A stretch of DNA of 10,502 bases, from positions 1 to 10,502 of the forward strand of contig JAVLBT010000108.1 of assembly GCA_031580945.1 (NCBI GenBank), given 5' to 3'. The notes beneath the pieces were generated by a model. The model did no database searches. It was not told the origin of the DNA and saw nothing but the letters and a program-made list of their open reading frames with translations. Position 1 is the stretch's first letter; every line of letters begins with the position of its first letter. This document shows, in pieces, positions 7,562 to 10,502 of this stretch. Made by a program: the position numbers and the translations under genes. The stretch is from Gracilimonas sp031580945 (lineage in GTDB: Bacteria; Bacteroidota; Rhodothermia; Balneolales; Balneolaceae).

Positions 7562-8299
7562 ATACCAGATAATAGGTGAGTGGCTGATAAATAGGAGGTC
7601 ATATCAAATTGGGAAATGGTAAGTAATGCTTAAGCCGGAATGTATACGATGTATTAATAACTCAAACTATGAATTAGGGATTGAAGCATAACACGTGCAG
7701 TCAGTGAAAATTTATCCATTGACGTGAATTCAAGATTTAAAATTTTTTCTTTATTGTCACCCAGAGTGCATTAAATATAGATTTCGGGAATGCTTTAAAA
7801 AAATGGAATTCAGATAGCTTTTTAAGCGCTAAGCATTGTTTTACAGCCTCCAATAATATTATCCATCTAGATATCATTTACATGGTATGTATTAGAATGA
7901 AGAATGTTAATACAAATTTCATTTCAGCTAGGTATTTACCAGCTAAAATTAAAGAGCCTGAAAGACGGTAAAATGTAGAAATTAGATCCTAAAAGGTGAT
8001 TGTACAAGGAGAAAGTTGCACCACCAATAGTTAGGAGAATTCGCATCCAATGTTAATTGAACATTACAAAGATCAGGAATTTTCCGGGCATCTGACGGCC
8101 CGAGGTTAAAACGGTGCGGGGGGTTATAATTTATTAGAAGTATCGAAATTAATTCCTGTCAAACAAGTTTCCATGGCTCCCCGTCCGCGCCTGTCCCGAA
8201 TTACTTCTTGGTTGTTGAATTTATATCCAGAGATGGATTGACTGAAAGAGGTTATTAATTTCAATTATTTGACTCGTTATCTAAAATAATCGCTCAGCG
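7562..8299. other. Gene-poor region on the left flank of the R-M island
   Basis: No intact gene is visible in about 740 bases: stops are frequent in all frames in the left part. It contains a hairpin at 7926-7944, an 8-bp inverted repeat CAGGAATT (8074-8081) / AATTCCTG (8151-8158), and a GC-richer patch (about 8084-8200) with stems CGGGC (8085-8089) / GCCCG (8098-8102) and CGGGG (8117-8121) / CCCCG (8179-8183). A reading frame from ATG 8050 to TGA 8241, broken by TAA at 8107-8109, reads like degraded coding sequence but I cannot assign it. Two of the four CTAG sites of the window lie here. It may be relic DNA at the edge of an acquired island. Confidence 0.5.
7926..7944. repeat. Short hairpin containing CTAG
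   Basis: AGCT (7926-7929), bulged A7930 and GGT (7931-7933) pair with ACC (7938-7940) and AGCT (7941-7944) around an ATTT loop. Flanking TTT and AAA can extend it past one mismatch. No gene ends close by, so a terminator role is unlikely. It includes one of the rare CTAG sites (7928-7931). Confidence 0.35.
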
Positions 8300-8306
8300 G
8301 TGGAAT

Positions 8307-8342
8307 ATGTGACTCATAGTCCGTTGATTTATCGGCTACAAT
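8307..8342 (+). promoter_or_regulatory. C-box operator of the R-M controller
   Basis: The left site GACTCATAGTC (8311-8321) is a GACT-N3-AGTC dyad, the classic C-box half-operator. It sits in ATGTGACTCATAGTCCGT (8307-8324), which from memory differs from the Esp1396I operator by a single base over this stretch. The right site (about 8324-8339, GATT-TAT-CGGC) is much more degenerate. In studied systems a C dimer at the left site activates, and a second dimer recruited to the weaker right site represses; the strong-left, weak-right arrangement here fits that switch. It lies directly before the C gene. Confidence 0.85.
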
Positions 8343-8352
8343 TGTACTATTC
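8323..8352 (+). promoter_or_regulatory. Promoter of the C-R operon
   Basis: GTTG (8323-8326) or TTGATT (8324-8329) can act as the upstream element and TACTATTC (8345-8352) as the downstream one. The spacing is shorter than ideal for both the Bacteroidota and sigma-70 forms, consistent with a weak promoter needing C protein. The upstream element overlaps the right C site. Transcription would start about 8356-8360, at or next to the ATG at 8360, so the message is probably leaderless, as reported for several C genes. Confidence 0.5.
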
Positions 8353-8359
8353 TCTGCCG

Positions 8360-8569
8360 ATGGATATTAAAAGTAAAATAGGTAACAAAATTCGAAAATT
8401 AAGGCATCAGCGTGACCTGAGCCAAGAGCAGTATGCAAATCTATGTGGTTTAGACAGAACTTATATCGCTGGTATAGAACAGGGGAAAAGAAACGTATCG
8501 ATTGTTAATCTCGAAAAAATAGCAAAGGCTTTTGAAATATCTTTGAGTGAATTATTTGAGGATTTATGA
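8360..8569 (+). CDS. R-M controller protein (C protein), XRE-type helix-turn-helix
   Basis: A 69-residue all-helical DNA-binding protein, the usual size for C proteins. The helix-turn-helix spans about residues 20-41 and includes LSQEQYANLCG followed by LDRTYIAGIEQGKRN; the DRTYI-x-GIE-x-G-x-RN block is nearly invariant in C proteins such as C.AhdI and C.Esp1396I. The C-terminal helices (NLEKIAKAFEISLSELFEDL) would form the dimer interface. The frame is open to a GTG at 8300, but that start would run through the operator, and the family begins at MDIKSKIG; hence ATG 8360. No Shine-Dalgarno precedes it, fitting a leaderless message. Its last codon overlaps the endonuclease start by ATGA, so the two genes form an operon. 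It should bind the C-box just upstream and control its own operon, and possibly the methyltransferase gene. Confidence 0.92.
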   Translation: MDIKSKIGNKIRKLRHQRDLSQEQYANLCGLDRTYIAGIEQGKRNVSIVNLEKIAKAFEISLSELFEDL

Positions 8570-9150
8570 GTACAAAAGTTAAGATATACAATGATGAAAT
8601 TAAGGATGTAGTAATTGGAGAGGTTCCTGATTTTCCAAAGTATACCACACAAATATTAAATTTGGCAAATCAAAATTCTCAAGGTACCAGGCCTAAAGTA
8701 GTGGGACAAATGAGTGATTTGATTCAGGAATTTGATGGCAAAACAATTGATGAATGGGTTGAGTGGTATGAGGAAAGGTATCCTCATGCAAGGGATAAAG
8801 CCAGTGACAAAGTTGAGGATATGGTTAATAAACTCAAAGACGCAATCCAAAAAATTGATCGTGATATGATCGAAACATGGGTCAAAGATTTAGTTTTGTA
8901 TAAAACATTCATAGGCCTTCGCTTTCAGGAAGCTATATTAAAGAAAGTAGCTGATATCAAAGAAATGGAGTATCGACTTGCAACAAAAGAAGAAGAAAGT
9001 CGGGGAATTGATGGGTATATCGGATTCATTCCGGTGAGTATTAAGCCACACACTTACAAATCAAAAGCAAGTCTTGCAGAAGAAATAACCGTCCAGATTA
9101 TTTATTATGAAAAAAAGAAGGGCGGAATCACGATTGAATTTGATTTTTGA
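8566..9150 (+). CDS. Type II restriction endonuclease, MjaI family (predicted CTAG)
   Basis: A 194-residue protein. I recognise the MjaI-family block NLANQNSQGTRPKVVGQM (residues 32-49) and the C-terminal EEESRGIDGYIG (142-153) followed by PVSIKP (156-161). The pattern ID149...SIK160 fits a PD-(D/E)xK-type active site in which the second acidic position is serine; E122 in QEAILKKVA may supply an acidic ligand. Known of the family: MjaI from Methanocaldococcus jannaschii cuts CTAG. The same specificity here is inferred from both this similarity and the type of the neighbouring methyltransferase. The ATG overlaps the C gene stop by 4 bp, with GAGGA (8558-8562) just upstream, so expression depends on the C-R operon. 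The stop is one base from that of the convergent methyltransferase. Confidence 0.85.
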   Translation: MSTKVKIYNDEIKDVVIGEVPDFPKYTTQILNLANQNSQGTRPKVVGQMSDLIQEFDGKTIDEWVEWYEERYPHARDKASDKVEDMVNKLKDAIQKIDRDMIETWVKDLVLYKTFIGLRFQEAILKKVADIKEMEYRLATKEEESRGIDGYIGFIPVSIKPHTYKSKASLAEEITVQIIYYEKKKGGITIEFDF

Positions 9151-9151
9151 C

Positions 9152-10252
9152 CTACACTTGCGAAAAAAGAGACTGAGCGCCTTGATAATCCATTAAGGCC
9201 TCCTGAATATAGGATGATGTGAAAATATCGTTATCTACTTTTTGAATATTCTCGACAAATTGGAGTGTTAAATCTTTTTCTTGCCTTGTCATTACAGGAA
9301 AATCAAACCATTCGTTATGATGCTTAACACTTTCCATACCTTTTTCTTCAATTCGCTGACTGACAAATTCTTTATGATTGAGAATACGTTTGCGAATAGT
9401 GTTGTTGATCAACTGCAGATTTGATCCAGATAACAAAGTTTGTTCAATGGTTGAAGAAAACTCGGATTCCAATTCATATCCAACACTGTTCCTGCCTGAT
9501 GCAACGGCAGCAAGCGAGGTAGTTCCGGTCCCAATAAACGGATCAAGTATAGTGTCACCTTTAACTGAAAACATGTTGATAAGCCGATAAGGAATTTCAA
9601 AGGGGTAGGCACCACTTCGGTCTCTGGCTTCGTTTTTTGAGAGCACCTGAGTTGTTCCTTTTAATTCCCACAGATCTGAAAACCAATTATTCCGCTCTTC
9701 CCAAAAGTAGGAACTTTCCCTGCGATTTTGTTTTTCTTCTTTTGAAAACTCTCGCTTGTTACCATTTCTAAATACCAAAATAAATTCATGCTCAAGTGTG
9801 ACATATGCACCTGGTGGATACATTCCCGAACCCATAAATTTGTTTGGTGCATTTGTCTGTTTGCGCCAGATGATATTCGGAAGATTGGAAAAACCAAGTT
9901 CAACAAATGAAGAAATTATTCGTGCATGATTTGAAAAAAGTTGGAATTTCTTATCAATAGTGCGAGTTGCATCCCCGATATTGATACAGGCAACACCACC
10001 TTCACATAAAACACGAGAGCATTCCTTCCAAACTTCATCCAAAATTTTATGCATGAGCTCAAAAGCCTGCTCAGGTTTACCTTTGTCTAAGGCTTTGGCA
10101 ATATCACTATTTTGAGTAGAAAAGCTTTCATCCCACATCTCTATCATAGGATAAGGAGGAGATGTAACTACCAATGAAACAGAATTATCTTCTATTGCCG
10201 AAAGATTATCTGCATTTTTATAGTAAATTCTATGTTTACTTTTTTCAATCAT
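9152..10252 (-). CDS. Type II DNA (cytosine-N4-)methyltransferase, M.MjaI/M.MthZI-like (predicted CTAG)
   Basis: A 366-residue enzyme. The catalytic motif IV is TSPPYP (residues 30-35), the serine form typical of N4-cytosine methyltransferases, continuing PMIEMWDE as in M.MthZI and M.MjaI. The SAM-binding motif I, DPFIGTGTT, comes later, at 237-245. The order catalytic motif, target-recognition region, SAM motif defines the beta class. Conserved blocks such as CINIGDATRTID (89-100) and NKFMGSGMYPPGAYVTLEHE (137-156) support the CTAG-type subgroup. The roughly 100 residues after motif I are less conserved. It protects the host from the endonuclease. ATG at 10252 follows its promoter so closely that the message is probably leaderless. 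The gene is convergent with the endonuclease gene, as in Esp1396I. Confidence 0.92.
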   Translation of the reverse strand: MIEKSKHRIYYKNADNLSAIEDNSVSLVVTSPPYPMIEMWDESFSTQNSDIAKALDKGKPEQAFELMHKILDEVWKECSRVLCEGGVACINIGDATRTIDKKFQLFSNHARIISSFVELGFSNLPNIIWRKQTNAPNKFMGSGMYPPGAYVTLEHEFILVFRNGNKREFSKEEKQNRRESSYFWEERNNWFSDLWELKGTTQVLSKNEARDRSGAYPFEIPYRLINMFSVKGDTILDPFIGTGTTSLAAVASGRNSVGYELESEFSSTIEQTLLSGSNLQLINNTIRKRILNHKEFVSQRIEEKGMESVKHHNEWFDFPVMTRQEKDLTLQFVENIQKVDNDIFTSSYIQEALMDYQGAQSLFSQV

Positions 10253-10256
10253 GCAA

Positions 10257-10287
10257 CAATATAGAAATGATACTTATTGTCTACAAA
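10257..10287 (-). promoter_or_regulatory. Methyltransferase promoter with a degenerate C-box half-site
   Basis: On the minus strand TTTG (10284-10287) is followed after 20 bases by TATATTG (10257-10263); transcription would start at or next to the ATG at 10252. Between the two elements lies GACAATAAGTA (10271-10281), which matches the GACT-N3-AGTC C-box at six of eight fixed positions. C protein bound there would block RNA polymerase, as described for the methyltransferase operator of Esp1396I. The promoter is fairly likely; the operator is tentative. Confidence 0.45.
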
Positions 10288-10502
10288 TAACTAAGGCATA
10301 TTTTTTGCAGCTTCAATTAATGCTACAAACAGCACGATATTTAAGCATGTAGATTATAATTTTATCGCACCCATTCTTGTCTGATTCGAAATTACGAGTT
10401 TAATTAGGGTTTAGAAATACCCAACCAGTCTTATGCTATGGATTTAATATTTGCAGAATTTTGGATTACATAAAAATCAGCTATTTTTAGCTTTGTATCT
10501 AC
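10288..10502. other. Non-coding right edge
   Basis: AT-rich sequence upstream of the methyltransferase promoter with no recognisable gene. Near the right edge AGCTA-TTTT-TAGCT forms a short hairpin. Nothing else stands out. Confidence 0.5.

Noticed and set aside
8084..8110. Possible integron attC or tRNA-like element
   Set aside because: GTTAAAA is present but no matching RYYYAAC partner at suitable distance, and no tRNA arm pattern can be folded.
8300..8359. Upstream GTG start extending the C protein by 20 residues
   Set aside because: The extension is encoded by the C-box operator and promoter, and family similarity begins at the ATG at 8360.
9661..9906. 81-codon minus-strand frame overlapping the methyltransferase
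   Set aside because: Out-of-frame shadow of the methyltransferase core, where conserved motifs are in the other frame.
1..10502. CRISPR arrays, rRNA, tRNA or intact insertion sequences
   Set aside because: No regularly spaced direct repeats, conserved RNA segments or transposase frames were found.

Overview
The window looks like chromosomal DNA from a member of the Bacteroidota/Balneolota (FCB) group. Three things point there: a secreted protein ending in a type IX secretion (T9SS) type A sorting domain with the YPNPFNPTT signature, a DUF2723 membrane protein of the type common in that group, and candidate promoters of the TTTG / about 20 nt / TAnnTTTG form rather than classical sigma-70 boxes. 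Shine-Dalgarno sequences are mostly weak or absent, as is usual there. No rRNA, tRNA, CRISPR array or intact insertion sequence is visible.

Layout. 1-1822 (-) is the N-terminal two thirds or so of a DUF2723 multi-spanning membrane protein, cut by the window edge. It is divergent from an NSS-family sodium-dependent transporter (2007-3497, +); the 184 bp between them hold a good promoter for the DUF2723 gene and a 12-bp dyad. A class I SAM-dependent methyltransferase (3646-4296, +) follows, convergent with a four-helix membrane protein (4483-4872, -). A mostly non-coding stretch (4873-5289) precedes a 736-residue Asp-box repeat protein exported by T9SS (5290-7500, +), which ends in a clear intrinsic terminator. 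About 740 bp of gene-poor, possibly decayed DNA (7562-8299) then leads into a restriction-modification island.

The island (8307-10287) is the highlight: a compact type II R-M system with a controller (C) protein. The C gene (8360-8569) overlaps by 4 bp the gene for an MjaI-like endonuclease (8566-9150). A beta-class N4-cytosine methyltransferase resembling M.MjaI/M.MthZI is convergent, its stop codon one base away. Both enzymes resemble CTAG-specific archaeal systems. The C gene is preceded by a C-box operator that, from memory, is strikingly like that of Esp1396I, and a degenerate half-site lies in the methyltransferase promoter. The expected logic is that methyltransferase is made first, C protein accumulates and activates then limits C+R, and C represses M. 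CTAG occurs only four times in the window, never inside the island genes.

The remaining genes look like ordinary housekeeping or accessory genes without an evident shared pathway.
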